From the NCBI GenBank assembly GCA_003213115.1, contig QCNU01000001.1, positions 496,001 through 560,000 on the forward strand: a DNA stretch of 64,000 nucleotides, written 5' to 3'. A model generated the notes under the pieces. The model saw only the letters and a program-made list of their open reading frames with translations, made no database searches and was not told the origin of the DNA. Positions 47,289 through 56,817 of this stretch are shown one piece after another (the first letter of the stretch is position 1; the number at the start of each line of letters is the position of its first letter). The position numbers and the translations under genes were made by a program. The stretch is from Pelagibacteraceae bacterium AG-426-L23. Its GTDB lineage: Bacteria; Pseudomonadota; Alphaproteobacteria; Pelagibacterales; Pelagibacteraceae.

Positions 47289-49343
47289 ATGTCTGAATTT
47301 CTACTTGAACTTTATAGTGAAGAAATACCTCCAAATTTACAAACTGCCGCTAGAAAAGAATTAAAACTTAAAATACAAAAATCTCTTGAGGAAGAAGGTT
47401 TAAAATATGAGATGCTATTTGATTATTCATGCCCCACTCGACTAACAATTTGTATTAAAGGACTTCCAGAAAAGTTGAAAATTTTATCAAAAGAAATTAG
47501 AGGACCAAAAGTTGGTGTTCTAGATGATATTTTGAATAGATTTATAATGGCTCATAATGTCTCTAAAAAAGATGTTTTTGAGAAAGAAACCGATAAAGGC
47601 AATTTTTATTTTGTTAAAACCAAAGGTCAAGAAGCATTGACTAAAGATATATTGATCAAAATTATACTAAATTCCATATCTTCTTTGAACTGGAAGAAAT
47701 CAATGAAATGGGCTGATAATAATTTAATATGGGGAAGACCTTTAAGATCTATACTTGCAATATACAACAAAAAACTTCTACCGTTTAATTATGGACATTT
47801 AAGATCTACGGAAACAGTTATAGTAGAACAAGATATAATCAACAAGTATAAAAAAGTTAAAAACTTTTTTGAGTATCAAAGTTTTTTAAAAAATAATGAA
47901 ATTATACTAGACCATGATGAGAGAAAAACAAAAATATTAAAAAGATTTGAAGCTGTATGTAAATCTAAAAATTTCAAAGAGTCTTTTAACAATCGCCTTT
48001 TAGAAGAGGTTACAAATATAGTAGACAACCCAAACATTCTAGTTGTGGAATTTAATAAAGATTATTTGAAAATTCCTCAAGAAATAATTATCTCAACATT
48101 GGAAAATCAACAGAAATATTTCCCTCTTTTCAACAAAAAAGATGAACTTACAAATTATTTTTTAATTGTAGCCAATAAAGTTGATAAAAAAAATTTAATT
48201 AAAAGGGGAAATAAAAAAGTTGTGGAAGCTAGATTGTCAGATGCTAAATTTTTTTGGGATAAAGACAAATCCAAAAATTTAATAAAACAGATCGGAAAAC
48301 TAAAAACTATTACATTTTATGATAGGCTCGGAACAATTTACGATAAAACACAAAGACTAAGAAAATTAGCCTCAGTAGTTTCAGACCAATTAAATATTAA
48401 TAAAGAAAAAATAGAAGTAGCAGCCTCAATTTCCAAATCTGATTTATGTTCAGATCTCGTTGGTGAATATCCCGAGCTACAGGGAACTATGGGAAAGCAT
48501 TTTGCTCTATCACAGGGGTTTGAGTTAGATGTTGCTAATTCGATAAGTGAGCACTATCTTCCAATTGGATTAACTTCACCTGTTCCAAAAAAACCAATAA
48601 GCTATTCAATATCAATGGTAGATAGACTTGATACTTTAGTAGGATTTTTTTTAATTAATGAAAAACCAACTAGTTCAAAAGATCCATTTGCTCTAAGAAG
48701 ATCAGCTATTGGTTTACTTAGAATTTTAGTTGAAAATAAATTAAGTCTGAAACTTAGAGATCTTATAAATTATTCAATTACGTTATTTCAAGATCAAGGA
48801 GTAAAAATAGAAAATGAAAATACAGAGAGAGAAGTGTTAGATTTTTTTAAGGAAAGAATGAGAAATATATTAAGAGAAAAAAATATTAAAAATGATATAA
48901 TCGAAGCATCTATAAGCTCACATACTGGAGATAACTATTTAGACCTTTTAAAGAAAAGTGTGCTAATGAACAGATACATTAATAAGGATATTGGAAAAAA
49001 TGTAATTTACTCCTATAAAAGAGCATCCAATATACTTGATAACGAAAAAAAAGAAATTTTTGGTAAACCAGATGCAGTTCTTTTTAGAAAAGATGAAGAA
49101 AAAAGTCTTTTTGAAAAAATTAATGAAATACGTAAGGCTTTTACTGTTGAAGAAGATGATAAAAACTATGAGAATCTACTAATTCAACTATCCGAAATAA
49201 AAAGTTATACTGACAATTTTTTTGATAATGTTGTGGTAAATGATGAGAATCGTGATATTAAAAATAATCGATTAGAATTATTAAAAATGTTTTGTAAAAC
49301 ATTTAATAGTTTTATAGATTTTTCAAAATTAGAAGGTGCATGA
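47289..49343 (+). CDS. glyS: Glycyl-tRNA synthetase beta subunit
   Basis: The 684-aa beta subunit starts FLLELYSEEIPPNLQTAARKEL and includes the HD-like region and the C-terminal anticodon-binding area. RGPKVGVLDD, KSMKWADNNLIWGRPLRSILAIY and DPFALRRSAIGLLRILVEN are family motifs. The ATGA overlap with ppdK (stop and start share bases) indicates coupling of glyQ-glyS-ppdK. Confidence 0.97.
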   Translation: MSEFLLELYSEEIPPNLQTAARKELKLKIQKSLEEEGLKYEMLFDYSCPTRLTICIKGLPEKLKILSKEIRGPKVGVLDDILNRFIMAHNVSKKDVFEKETDKGNFYFVKTKGQEALTKDILIKIILNSISSLNWKKSMKWADNNLIWGRPLRSILAIYNKKLLPFNYGHLRSTETVIVEQDIINKYKKVKNFFEYQSFLKNNEIILDHDERKTKILKRFEAVCKSKNFKESFNNRLLEEVTNIVDNPNILVVEFNKDYLKIPQEIIISTLENQQKYFPLFNKKDELTNYFLIVANKVDKKNLIKRGNKKVVEARLSDAKFFWDKDKSKNLIKQIGKLKTITFYDRLGTIYDKTQRLRKLASVVSDQLNINKEKIEVAASISKSDLCSDLVGEYPELQGTMGKHFALSQGFELDVANSISEHYLPIGLTSPVPKKPISYSISMVDRLDTLVGFFLINEKPTSSKDPFALRRSAIGLLRILVENKLSLKLRDLINYSITLFQDQGVKIENENTEREVLDFFKERMRNILREKNIKNDIIEASISSHTGDNYLDLLKKSVLMNRYINKDIGKNVIYSYKRASNILDNEKKEIFGKPDAVLFRKDEEKSLFEKINEIRKAFTVEEDDKNYENLLIQLSEIKSYTDNFFDNVVVNDENRDIKNNRLELLKMFCKTFNSFIDFSKLEGA

Positions 49344-52003
49344 TGAACAAAGTAGTTTTTAGCTTTGATGACACAAAGATTAAAAAGTTAAAAAATAAAA
49401 GAAATATTTTAGGAGGAAAGGGAACAAACCTTGCTGAAATGGGCAAATTAGGCTTACCCGTACCTCCTGGTTTTATTATTTCAACTGAAGTTTGTGAAAT
49501 TTTTTATAAAAATAAAAAAAAATTACCTTCAAAAATCATAAAAGACATTGAAAAAGAATTAAAAAATATTGAAAAAAAATCTTCTAAGATATTTGGAGAT
49601 TTGAAAAATCCTCTTTTAATTTCTGTTAGATCTGGTGCGAGAATTTCAATGCCTGGTATGATGGATACTATATTAAATCTTGGTTTAAACGATAAAACGG
49701 TAGAAGCGCTCTCAAAAAAGACATCAAATGGGAGATTTGCCAAAGACAGTTACCGAAGATTTATTCAAATGTATAGCAATGTGGTTTTGGGTATAGGAAG
49801 TCATTTATTCGAGGAATTAATTGAAAATTATAAACTTACCAAAGGTGTTCTTTCAGACACAGAATTAGATGAGAGTGATTGGGATGGTTTGATAAAAAAT
49901 TTCAAAGAATTAATTGTAAGAGAGAGAAAAATTAATTTTCCACAAGATGTTAAAGAACAACTTTATGGAGCCATAAGCGCTGTATTTTTATCTTGGAATA
50001 GTCAAAGAGCTAAAACTTATAGAAAATTAAATCAAATCCCAGACCATTGGGGAACTGCTGTAAATGTTCAAACTATGGTTTTTGGAAATATGGGCGAGGA
50101 CTGTTCTACTGGAGTTGCTTTTACAAGAAATCCATCAACAGGTGAAAAAGCTTTTTTTGGTGAATATTTAATTAATGCCCAAGGAGAAGATGTAGTAGCA
50201 GGAACAAGAACTCCTCAGCATATAACAAAAAAAGCCAAGAATGAGTCTGGTTCAAAAGTTTTATCGATGGAAGAGGCTATGCCAAAAGTTTATCGTCAAC
50301 TCAAACTTATATTTGTTAAATTAGAAAAACATTATAGAGACATGCAAGATATAGAATTTACAGTTGAAAACAATAAACTTTGGATGTTACAGACTAGATC
50401 TGGAAAACGAACTGCAAAAGCAGCAATTAAAATTGCAGTTGATATGGTAAAGGAAAAATTAATTTCAAAAAAAGAGGCTATTCTAAGAATTGATCCAAAT
50501 ACTCTCGAAACTTTGTTACATCCAACATTGGATGAAAAAGTAGATAAAAAAATAATAGCCTCGGGATTACCAGCTTCTCCTGGAGCAGCAAGTGGAAAAG
50601 TAGTTTTTTCTGCTGAGGAAGCAGAAAAATTAAATGGAATGATGGAAGATACAATTTTAGTAAGAGTCGAAACTTCTCCAGAGGATATCCATGGTATGCA
50701 TGCAGCAAAAGGCATTCTTACCTCTCGAGGCGGAATGACAAGCCATGCAGCGGTAGTAGCTCGCGGAATGGGAAGACCGTGTGTTTCAGGTTCAGGAGAT
50801 ATCAATATTGATTATGAAACTAAACAATTTAAAGCAGGTAACGAAATAGTTAAGGAGGGAGAAATTATTACAATTGATGGAGGAAGCGGGAAAGTCATGC
50901 TTGGAACAGTTCCAACAGTTAAGCCCGAAATATCTGGCTACTTTTCAACTATAATGAAATGGGCAGATCAGTTTAGAAAATTAAAAGTAAGAACTAATGC
51001 TGAAACGGCAAAAGACACAAAAATTGCTAGAGAATTTGGCGCCGAGGGTATTGGCTTATGCAGAACTGAACATATGTTTTTTGATGAAGAAAGAATTTTG
51101 TCAGTAAGACAAATGATATTATCAAAGTCTATTAGTGATAGGAATATTGCCTTAGAGAAACTCATGCCACATCAAAAAAATGATTTTAAGGAAATATTTA
51201 AGACTATGCATGGATTACCTGTAACAGTAAGATTACTCGATCCGCCTTTACATGAGTTTTTACCAAAATCAGAGAAAGATGTTGAAGAAGTAGCAAGATC
51301 ATTAAATTTAGGAGCTAAAGAAATTAGAGACAGAATTGCAGAGCTTCATGAGCAAAATCCAATGTTAGGTCACAGAGGGTGTAGACTTGGTATCTCTTTT
51401 CCAGAAATATACGAAATGCAATGTAGAGCTATTTTTGAAGCTTTAGTTGAATGTAAAAAAGAAAAATCTAAATCTGCTATTGCTGAAATTATGATCCCTC
51501 TGGTTTCAACTGACTTAGAATTAAAAATATTAAGAGATCTTGTAAACAGGGTAGCTAAAGATGTGCAAATCAAAAATAAGTTAAAAATTGAATATATTGT
51601 TGGAACTATGATTGAGCTACCAAGAGCTGCATTACAAGCAAAGGCTATATCTAAATATGCAGATTTTTTCAGCTTTGGTACAAATGACTTAACACAAACT
51701 ACACTTGGGATAAGTAGAGATGACTCTGGAAAATTTTTAAATGATTACGTAGACCATAAAATTTTTAATAAAGATCCATTTGTTAGTATTGATGAAGATG
51801 GTGTAGGCGAACTTGTAGAAATTGCATCAAATAGAGGGAGAAAACAAAACAAAAAATTAAAATTAGGAATTTGCGGAGAACATGGCGGGGATCCAAAAAG
51901 TATAGAGTTTTGTTCTAAGTTAGGATTAAATTATGTTTCTTGCTCACCATTTAGAGTTCCTGTTGCTAGACTTGCAGCTGCTCAAGCACAATTAAGAAGA
52001 TAG
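49340..52003 (+). CDS. ppdK: Pyruvate, phosphate dikinase
   Basis: PPDK (887 aa) interconverts pyruvate, ATP and Pi with PEP, AMP and PPi. The N-terminal ATP-grasp domain begins GGKGTNLAEMGKLGLPVPPGF, the phosphohistidine is in GGMTSHAAVVARGMG (about residue 469), and the C-terminal TIM barrel ends GICGEHGGDPKSIEFC. It can replace pyruvate kinase or support gluconeogenesis, fitting the tkt-pgk-fba set here. ATG ATG starts are adjacent; either is possible. The end overlaps nadC by 12 nt. Confidence 0.97.
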   Translation: MMNKVVFSFDDTKIKKLKNKRNILGGKGTNLAEMGKLGLPVPPGFIISTEVCEIFYKNKKKLPSKIIKDIEKELKNIEKKSSKIFGDLKNPLLISVRSGARISMPGMMDTILNLGLNDKTVEALSKKTSNGRFAKDSYRRFIQMYSNVVLGIGSHLFEELIENYKLTKGVLSDTELDESDWDGLIKNFKELIVRERKINFPQDVKEQLYGAISAVFLSWNSQRAKTYRKLNQIPDHWGTAVNVQTMVFGNMGEDCSTGVAFTRNPSTGEKAFFGEYLINAQGEDVVAGTRTPQHITKKAKNESGSKVLSMEEAMPKVYRQLKLIFVKLEKHYRDMQDIEFTVENNKLWMLQTRSGKRTAKAAIKIAVDMVKEKLISKKEAILRIDPNTLETLLHPTLDEKVDKKIIASGLPASPGAASGKVVFSAEEAEKLNGMMEDTILVRVETSPEDIHGMHAAKGILTSRGGMTSHAAVVARGMGRPCVSGSGDINIDYETKQFKAGNEIVKEGEIITIDGGSGKVMLGTVPTVKPEISGYFSTIMKWADQFRKLKVRTNAETAKDTKIAREFGAEGIGLCRTEHMFFDEERILSVRQMILSKSISDRNIALEKLMPHQKNDFKEIFKTMHGLPVTVRLLDPPLHEFLPKSEKDVEEVARSLNLGAKEIRDRIAELHEQNPMLGHRGCRLGISFPEIYEMQCRAIFEALVECKKEKSKSAIAEIMIPLVSTDLELKILRDLVNRVAKDVQIKNKLKIEYIVGTMIELPRAALQAKAISKYADFFSFGTNDLTQTTLGISRDDSGKFLNDYVDHKIFNKDPFVSIDEDGVGELVEIASNRGRKQNKKLKLGICGEHGGDPKSIEFCSKLGLNYVSCSPFRVPVARLAAAQAQLRR

Positions 52004-52831
52004 TTTTAAATTTAAACTAGTGTCAAAAGCTTTTGCGCTGTGAGTAAGTGAACCAATAGATATTCTATCGACATTAGTTTTAGATATTTTTTTGATATTT
52101 TTAAGATTAACATTTCCAGAATACTCAGTTTCATATTTATTTTTGCAAAGCTTCAAACATTTTCTTAAAGTTTTAACACTCATATTATCGAAAAGTATTC
52201 TTTTAAATTTCAGGCCTAAAACTATTTTTAATTGTTTTATATTTTCTATTTCAACAGTAACTATTTTTTTGGATTTATTTGCTTTTTTTATCAGTTTTTT
52301 TAAATTTTTTTCTGCATTAAAATGGTTATCTTTTATCAGAAATTCATCACTTAGATTGAACCTATGATTAAATCCTCCACCTTTTTTAACTGCATATTTT
52401 TCTAGAAGCCTTAGATTAGGAATAGTTTTTCTAGTACAGCATATTTTTGTTTTACTCTTACATTTTTTAACAAATTGGTTAGTAAAAGTAGCTATACCTG
52501 ATGCGTGATTTAGAAAATTGAGAGCAGTTCTTTCAGCGGCTAAAATAGATTTAATTTTTGCTGATACAATCGCTATAGTTTTACCTTTTTTTATTTTTGA
52601 ACCGTCTTTTACTTTTCTTTTAAATCTAGCCTTTTTATCAATAAGTAAAAAGGCATGTTTGCAAAAATCAATTCCCGCTATTATCCCGCTTTGTTTTGAA
52701 ATTATACTAGCTTCAGATTTTTTATTTTTATTTTTTAGCAGTTCTGTTGTTATGTCACCTTTAGGTCTTAGATCTTCTAAAAGGGCTTGTTTAACAATTG
52801 TCTTGATGTATTTCTGATTTATATTATGCAC
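51992..52831 (-). CDS. nadC: Nicotinate-nucleotide pyrophosphorylase
   Basis: NadC (279 aa) uses quinolinate and PRPP to form nicotinate mononucleotide. The quinolinate-binding region reads ERTALNFLNHASGIATFT, CTRKTIPNLRLLEKYAVKKGGGFNHRFNL and LIKDNHF. The start is GTG. nadA precedes it by 5 nt, so the two form a nadA-nadC operon; nadB is missing between them. Confidence 0.95.
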   Translation of the reverse strand: MHNINQKYIKTIVKQALLEDLRPKGDITTELLKNKNKKSEASIISKQSGIIAGIDFCKHAFLLIDKKARFKRKVKDGSKIKKGKTIAIVSAKIKSILAAERTALNFLNHASGIATFTNQFVKKCKSKTKICCTRKTIPNLRLLEKYAVKKGGGFNHRFNLSDEFLIKDNHFNAEKNLKKLIKKANKSKKIVTVEIENIKQLKIVLGLKFKRILFDNMSVKTLRKCLKLCKNKYETEYSGNVNLKNIKKISKTNVDRISIGSLTHSAKAFDTSLNLKLSS

Positions 52832-52836
52832 TAAAA

Positions 52837-53826
52837 TTATCTGCCAATTTCAGCCATTCTTTTTACAGATCTTCTTGCTCTTGCAGCTATGTTATGACCG
52901 ATTTTAATTTCATTGGTTTCATTTTTGAGACAATCGTATATTTTTTTAAGAGTAATCTTCTTCATATAAGGACAGAGGTTGCAAGGTTTCACAAATTCGA
53001 CATTTGGATTTTCAACTTGAATATTATCGCTCATTGAACATTCCGTTACTAATAAAACTTTCTTAGGTTGGTTTTCTTTAACGTATTTGACCATATTTGA
53101 AGTAGATCCTGCGAAATCTGATGCACTTATTACATCCGGTGGACACTCGGGATGTGCAATAACTTTTATTTCAGGGTTTTGTTTCTTAATATCTTCAACT
53201 TCTTTTGCTGTAAATTTTTCGTGCACAACACAAGTTCCCTGCCATGATATAATTTTCACTTTTGTATTTTTTTGAACATAGTTAGCAAGATAATGATCTG
53301 GTAAGAAGATTACTTTATCTGAACCAAGAGACTCTACAACTTTAACTGCGTTTGCAGATGTACAACAAACGTCAGACTCTGCTTTTACATCAGCTGAAGT
53401 ATTTACATAAGAAACCACAGGTACTCCAGGATATTTTTCTTTAAGCATCACTACATCTTCACCCGTTATAGATGCTGAAAGAGAACAGCCGGCTTGCATA
53501 TCTGGTATTAATACTTTTTTTTCTGGATTCATTAATTTAGCTGTTTCAGCCATGAAGTGTACTCCACAAAGAACAATTATGTCCGCAGTTGTTTTTGCGG
53601 CCTCTACTGCTAAAGCAAGAGAGTCAGCAGCAATATCAGCTACCCCGTGATAGATCTCTGGTGTTTGGTAGTTGTGCGCAAGTATGACAGCATTTTTTTC
53701 TTTTTTAAGTTTGTTAATTTTCTCAATTAATGGGGCATGAAATTTCCATTCAACATCAGGAATTACCTTTGAGATTCTTTGATAAATCTCTGATATATTC
53801 TTATCAAGCTTCTGATGTGTAGACAT
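52837..53826 (-). CDS. nadA: Quinolinate synthase
   Basis: NadA (329 aa) condenses iminoaspartate with dihydroxyacetone phosphate using a [4Fe-4S] cluster. AVILAHNYQTPEIYHGVADIAADSLALA, IVLCGVHFMAETAKLMNP, VCCTSANAV and PCNLCPYMKKI carry the expected cysteines (one near each of residues 110, 200 and 295). Iminoaspartate must come from NadB or an aspartate dehydrogenase, neither seen here. Confidence 0.97.
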   Translation of the reverse strand: MSTHQKLDKNISEIYQRISKVIPDVEWKFHAPLIEKINKLKKEKNAVILAHNYQTPEIYHGVADIAADSLALAVEAAKTTADIIVLCGVHFMAETAKLMNPEKKVLIPDMQAGCSLSASITGEDVVMLKEKYPGVPVVSYVNTSADVKAESDVCCTSANAVKVVESLGSDKVIFLPDHYLANYVQKNTKVKIISWQGTCVVHEKFTAKEVEDIKKQNPEIKVIAHPECPPDVISASDFAGSTSNMVKYVKENQPKKVLLVTECSMSDNIQVENPNVEFVKPCNLCPYMKKITLKKIYDCLKNETNEIKIGHNIAARARRSVKRMAEIGR

Positions 53827-53846
53827 ACTTATTCTAGTTTACCAAC

Positions 53847-53875
53847 TTGAAGTAAATTTGTCATTCCTTTATTGT
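53847..53875 (+). promoter_or_regulatory. Candidate promoter for tRNA-Leu
   Basis: TTGAAG, a 17-nt spacer and TATTGT end 12 nt before the tRNA-Leu 5' end, a normal distance for a tRNA promoter. It lies in the 61-nt gap diverging from nadA. The match is good for both elements, but not tested against background frequency. Confidence 0.5.
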
Positions 53876-53887
53876 CGCATAGTTTAC

Positions 53888-53972
53888 GCGGTCGTGCTGA
53901 AATTGGTAGACAGGCACGCTTGAGGGGCGTGTGGGTTTTCCCGTGAGAGTTCGAGTCTCTCCGACCGCACCA
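53888..53972 (+). tRNA. tRNA-Leu (GAG)
   Basis: An 85-nt class II tRNA with acceptor GCGGTCG/CGACCGC, anticodon stem CACGC/GCGTG around TTGAGGG (anticodon GAG), a long variable arm TGGGTTTTCCCG, T arm GAGAGTTCGAGTCTCTC and encoded CCA. It decodes CTC/CTT leucine codons. A 44-codon ORF follows on the same strand. Confidence 0.97.
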
Positions 53973-54016
53973 AATTATCGCATTGTAAATTTACAATACT
54001 AAAGTAATCAGTTGAT

Positions 54017-54151
54017 ATGGAAATATCTAAACCTATTAAAAGTAAAAAAACTAAGTTAAAAAAAACACCTTATTCACCTAAGGGTTATTTAATTTATTAT
54101 TTAGTTTTATGGACTATCGTTTTGTCTATTGCTTTTTCAATGAGTAAATAA
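54017..54151 (+). CDS. Small putative single-span membrane protein
   Basis: An unlisted 44-aa ORF between tRNA-Leu and the fhs 3' end encodes a basic N-terminal half (KPIKSKKTKLKKTPYSPKG) and one hydrophobic helix (YLIYYLVLWTIVLSIAFSM). The charge pattern predicts an N-in protein in the inner membrane. I do not recognise a family. It lacks a clear Shine-Dalgarno site and might be read from the tRNA promoter. The tight fit of its stop, 4 nt before fhs, suits a real gene in so compact a genome. Confidence 0.5.
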   Translation: MEISKPIKSKKTKLKKTPYSPKGYLIYYLVLWTIVLSIAFSMSK

Positions 54152-54155
54152 TTTA

Positions 54156-55841
54156 CTAAAAAAGACCTTCGATCTCGCCTTTTTTATTTAGTTTAATTTT
54201 GTCTGCAGCTGGAGTTTTAGGCAACCCAGGCATAGTCATTATTGATCCGCAAATTACAACTATAAACTTAGCACCAGATGATAATCTTACTTCTCTTATA
54301 GTCAGAGCATGACCTGATGGAGCGCCTTTTAATTTAGAGTCTGTTGAAAAACTATATTGTGTTTTAGCAATACATACTGGAAATTTAATAAATCCAGCTT
54401 TTTCCATTTCATCAATTTGTTTTTTTATTTTATCATCACATTCTACGACATTAGCTCCATATAGCTCTTTTGCTATAACTTCTATTTTTTTTAAAATAGG
54501 AGTTTCATTTGTGTACAAATGTTTAAAATTATTTTTATTATTTTTTTTACAAATTTCTACAACATGATAAGCTAAGTTTTTAGCCCCCTTACTTCCATGG
54601 GACCAGTGCGTGCAAACGCTAAATTTTACTTTCATTTTATTACAATAATCTTCTATAATTTTAATTTCTTTTTCAGTATCAGTAATAAAATGGTTTATCC
54701 CTATAACAATATCTAAACCAAATTTTTTAATATTATTTATATGTCTCTCCAGATTAGGGAGACCTTTTTTGAGAGCATCTAAATTTTCTTTTTTAAGTTC
54801 ATCTTTTTCAATCCCACCATGCATTTTAAGTGCTCTTATAGTTGCAACCAATACAACACAATCTGGTTTGATACCCGCTTCTCTACATTTGATATTTAAA
54901 AATTTTTCAGCGCCTAGATCTGCACCAAAGCCTGCTTCAGTGATGACGTAATCAGATAGTTTTAAAGCTGTCTTTGTTGCAAGTATTGAATTGCATCCAT
55001 GAGCAATATTTGCAAATGGTCCTCCGTGTATAATAGCAAGATTATTTTCAAGAGTTTGAACTGCATTTGGTCTTATCGCTTCTTTTAAAAGCACTGTCAT
55101 TGGTCCTTGAGCATTTAAGTCTTTAGCGTAAATAGGTTTTTTATCTTTTGAATGTGCAATTGTAATATTTCCTATTTTTTCCTCTAAATCTTTTAAATTA
55201 TTTGATAAACAAAAAATTGCCATCACTTCTGAAGCAACTGTAATATCAAAACTATCATTTCTAGGTATATTATTTTTTAATTTATCTAGATTAATCTTTA
55301 TCGATCTAAGTGCACGATCATTTAAGTCAACAACACGTTTCCATAATATTTTTTCTGGATCTATATTTAACTTATTACCCCAATAGATATGATTATCTAT
55401 TAAAGCTGATAAAAGATTATGAGCAGATGTTATTGCATGAAAATCACCAGTGAAATGTAAATTGATTTGTTCCATAGGCACTACTTGAGAATAACCACCG
55501 CCAGCTGCTCCACCTTTCATTCCAAAGGAGGGACCTAAACTAGGTTCTCTTAAACAGACTATAGATTTCTTACCAATTTTATTTAAAGCATCATTTAATC
55601 CAACTGATGTTGTAGTTTTGCCCTCTCCTGCAGGAGTCGGGGTTATTGCAGTGACTAAAATTAAATTACTTTTTTTATTTTTTAATTTATCTATGTATTC
55701 TAAATTTAATTTTGCTATATGTCTTCCCATTGGACTAAAAGCAAAAGGTTTATCCGGAACTTTTACTTTTGCAAGCACTTCAGCAATCGGTTTCATTTTT
55801 GCAGCTCTAGCAATTTCAATATCAGATTTTACAATCTTCAT
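54156..55841 (-). CDS. fhs: Formate-tetrahydrofolate ligase
   Basis: This 561-aa ATP-dependent enzyme makes 10-formyl-THF from formate. The nucleotide site [16 protein letters not shown] (68-83), [39 protein letters not shown], and the closing [15 protein letters not shown] are typical. It links formate from C1-compound oxidation to purine and serine metabolism. ygfZ lies upstream on the same strand; only about 44 nt separate fhs from the frameshifted ygfZ tail. Confidence 0.97.
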   Translation of the reverse strand: MKIVKSDIEIARAAKMKPIAEVLAKVKVPDKPFAFSPMGRHIAKLNLEYIDKLKNKKSNLILVTAITPTPAGEGKTTTSVGLNDALNKIGKKSIVCLREPSLGPSFGMKGGAAGGGYSQVVPMEQINLHFTGDFHAITSAHNLLSALIDNHIYWGNKLNIDPEKILWKRVVDLNDRALRSIKINLDKLKNNIPRNDSFDITVASEVMAIFCLSNNLKDLEEKIGNITIAHSKDKKPIYAKDLNAQGPMTVLLKEAIRPNAVQTLENNLAIIHGGPFANIAHGCNSILATKTALKLSDYVITEAGFGADLGAEKFLNIKCREAGIKPDCVVLVATIRALKMHGGIEKDELKKENLDALKKGLPNLERHINNIKKFGLDIVIGINHFITDTEKEIKIIEDYCNKMKVKFSVCTHWSHGSKGAKNLAYHVVEICKKNNKNNFKHLYTNETPILKKIEVIAKELYGANVVECDDKIKKQIDEMEKAGFIKFPVCIAKTQYSFSTDSKLKGAPSGHALTIREVRLSSGAKFIVVICGSIMTMPGLPKTPAADKIKLNKKGEIEGLF

Positions 55842-55885
55842 TTTGACTCCTATATATAAAAAACTTTGTTATGTATAGGTGATTG

Positions 55886-55975
55886 CTAGGATCTAAAAAA
55901 GGAGGGTTTGAGTAGTTTGAGTTTTAAACCACCGTTTATCAAATCTTTATCTGAAAACTGAGCAAACTCAGGATC
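55886..55975 (-). other. Out-of-frame C-terminal extension of ygfZ
   Basis: In the frame shifted by one base from the ygfZ stop, the reverse strand reads DPEFAQFSDKDLINGGLKLK, then LLKPSFFRS and a stop. It joins ALIKLF of ygfZ if the six-T run (55981-55976) is read as five. The pattern, with an L..GG..L.L.KPS ending, resembles the tail of alphaproteobacterial YgfZ. So the DNA between ygfZ and fhs is mostly decayed or mis-read coding sequence, not a leader. Confidence 0.6.
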
Positions 55976-56780
55976 AAAAAAGTTTAATAAGAGCAAACGG
56001 GTAGGGAGTATCGATTAACACTTTACCAATCTTTTGATCTTCGAACAAAATTTCACTATCAATCGAGACTTTATTATTTGTTGTTATTGGAAGTAATCTT
56101 CTTCTAACTTTATTTCTTAACTTCATTCTTGAAGTATTTTCTTGCCCAACATAACAACCCTTTTTAAAGTCTATAGCGTTTAACTCTTCAAAATTACACT
56201 CTATGCCAAATATTTTATTTTTAAGCTTATCAGTGTTTATTTGAGCAATACCTAGTTTATGACTAAGGTTATAATATTTATTTGGATCAACAGATTTTAA
56301 ATTTAATTTTTTTAAAGTTATGTCTAATTTTTCTAGATTCATTAAAATTCGAGCACCTAATTCTTTTGATCGTGGATCTAAAAAGATAGGATCTTCAAGG
56401 AACTTCAGAGTATTACCTTCTTCACTCTTTGCACCATCAAGAGCAAGAAATTTCTCTTTACTCAAAACCGCTACAGTAAATTCATTACTTAGATTTAAAA
56501 TTTCAATATTTGAGCTTAATTTGTAAAAGTTAAGTCTTTCTAATAAATTTTCAATTTGATTTTTTTCACAATCTAAAAGATAGCCTTGTTTATGTTTTAC
56601 TATAATGAAATCAAAAAGATATTTCCCTTGGGGCGTTAATAAAGATGAAAAACAACTAGAGCTGTTGGTAACTTTATTCATGTCATTTGTAACAATATTT
56701 TGTAAGAACTCCTTTGCATCTTTACCATTGATATAAAGAACACCTCTATCGTTGAGTTTAAATATTTGATCTTTTTCCAT
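55974..56780 (-). CDS. ygfZ: Folate-binding protein YgfZ (tRNA-modifying GTPase-like, GcvT fold)
   Basis: YgfZ/IBA57-type protein (268 aa in this frame) supports Fe-S cluster maturation. The signature KGCYVGQE is at 207-214 with its conserved cysteine. The N-terminus DQIFKLNDRGVLYINGKDAKEFLQNIVTNDM follows the GcvT-like pattern. The gene appears to stop early by one extra base in a T6 run; see the adjoining out-of-frame segment. Divergent pyrC starts 37 nt away. Confidence 0.88.
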   Translation of the reverse strand: MEKDQIFKLNDRGVLYINGKDAKEFLQNIVTNDMNKVTNSSSCFSSLLTPQGKYLFDFIIVKHKQGYLLDCEKNQIENLLERLNFYKLSSNIEILNLSNEFTVAVLSKEKFLALDGAKSEEGNTLKFLEDPIFLDPRSKELGARILMNLEKLDITLKKLNLKSVDPNKYYNLSHKLGIAQINTDKLKNKIFGIECNFEELNAIDFKKGCYVGQENTSRMKLRNKVRRRLLPITTNNKVSIDSEILFEDQKIGKVLIDTPYPFALIKLF

Positions 56781-56817
56781 ATTTCTAGTTTATACTGTAT
56801 AATATAATTAGTAAATT

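Noticed and set aside
55842-55973. Possible folate or glycine riboswitch before fhs
   Set aside because: Most of this interval reads as the displaced C-terminus of ygfZ, leaving about 44 nt, too short for such a riboswitch.
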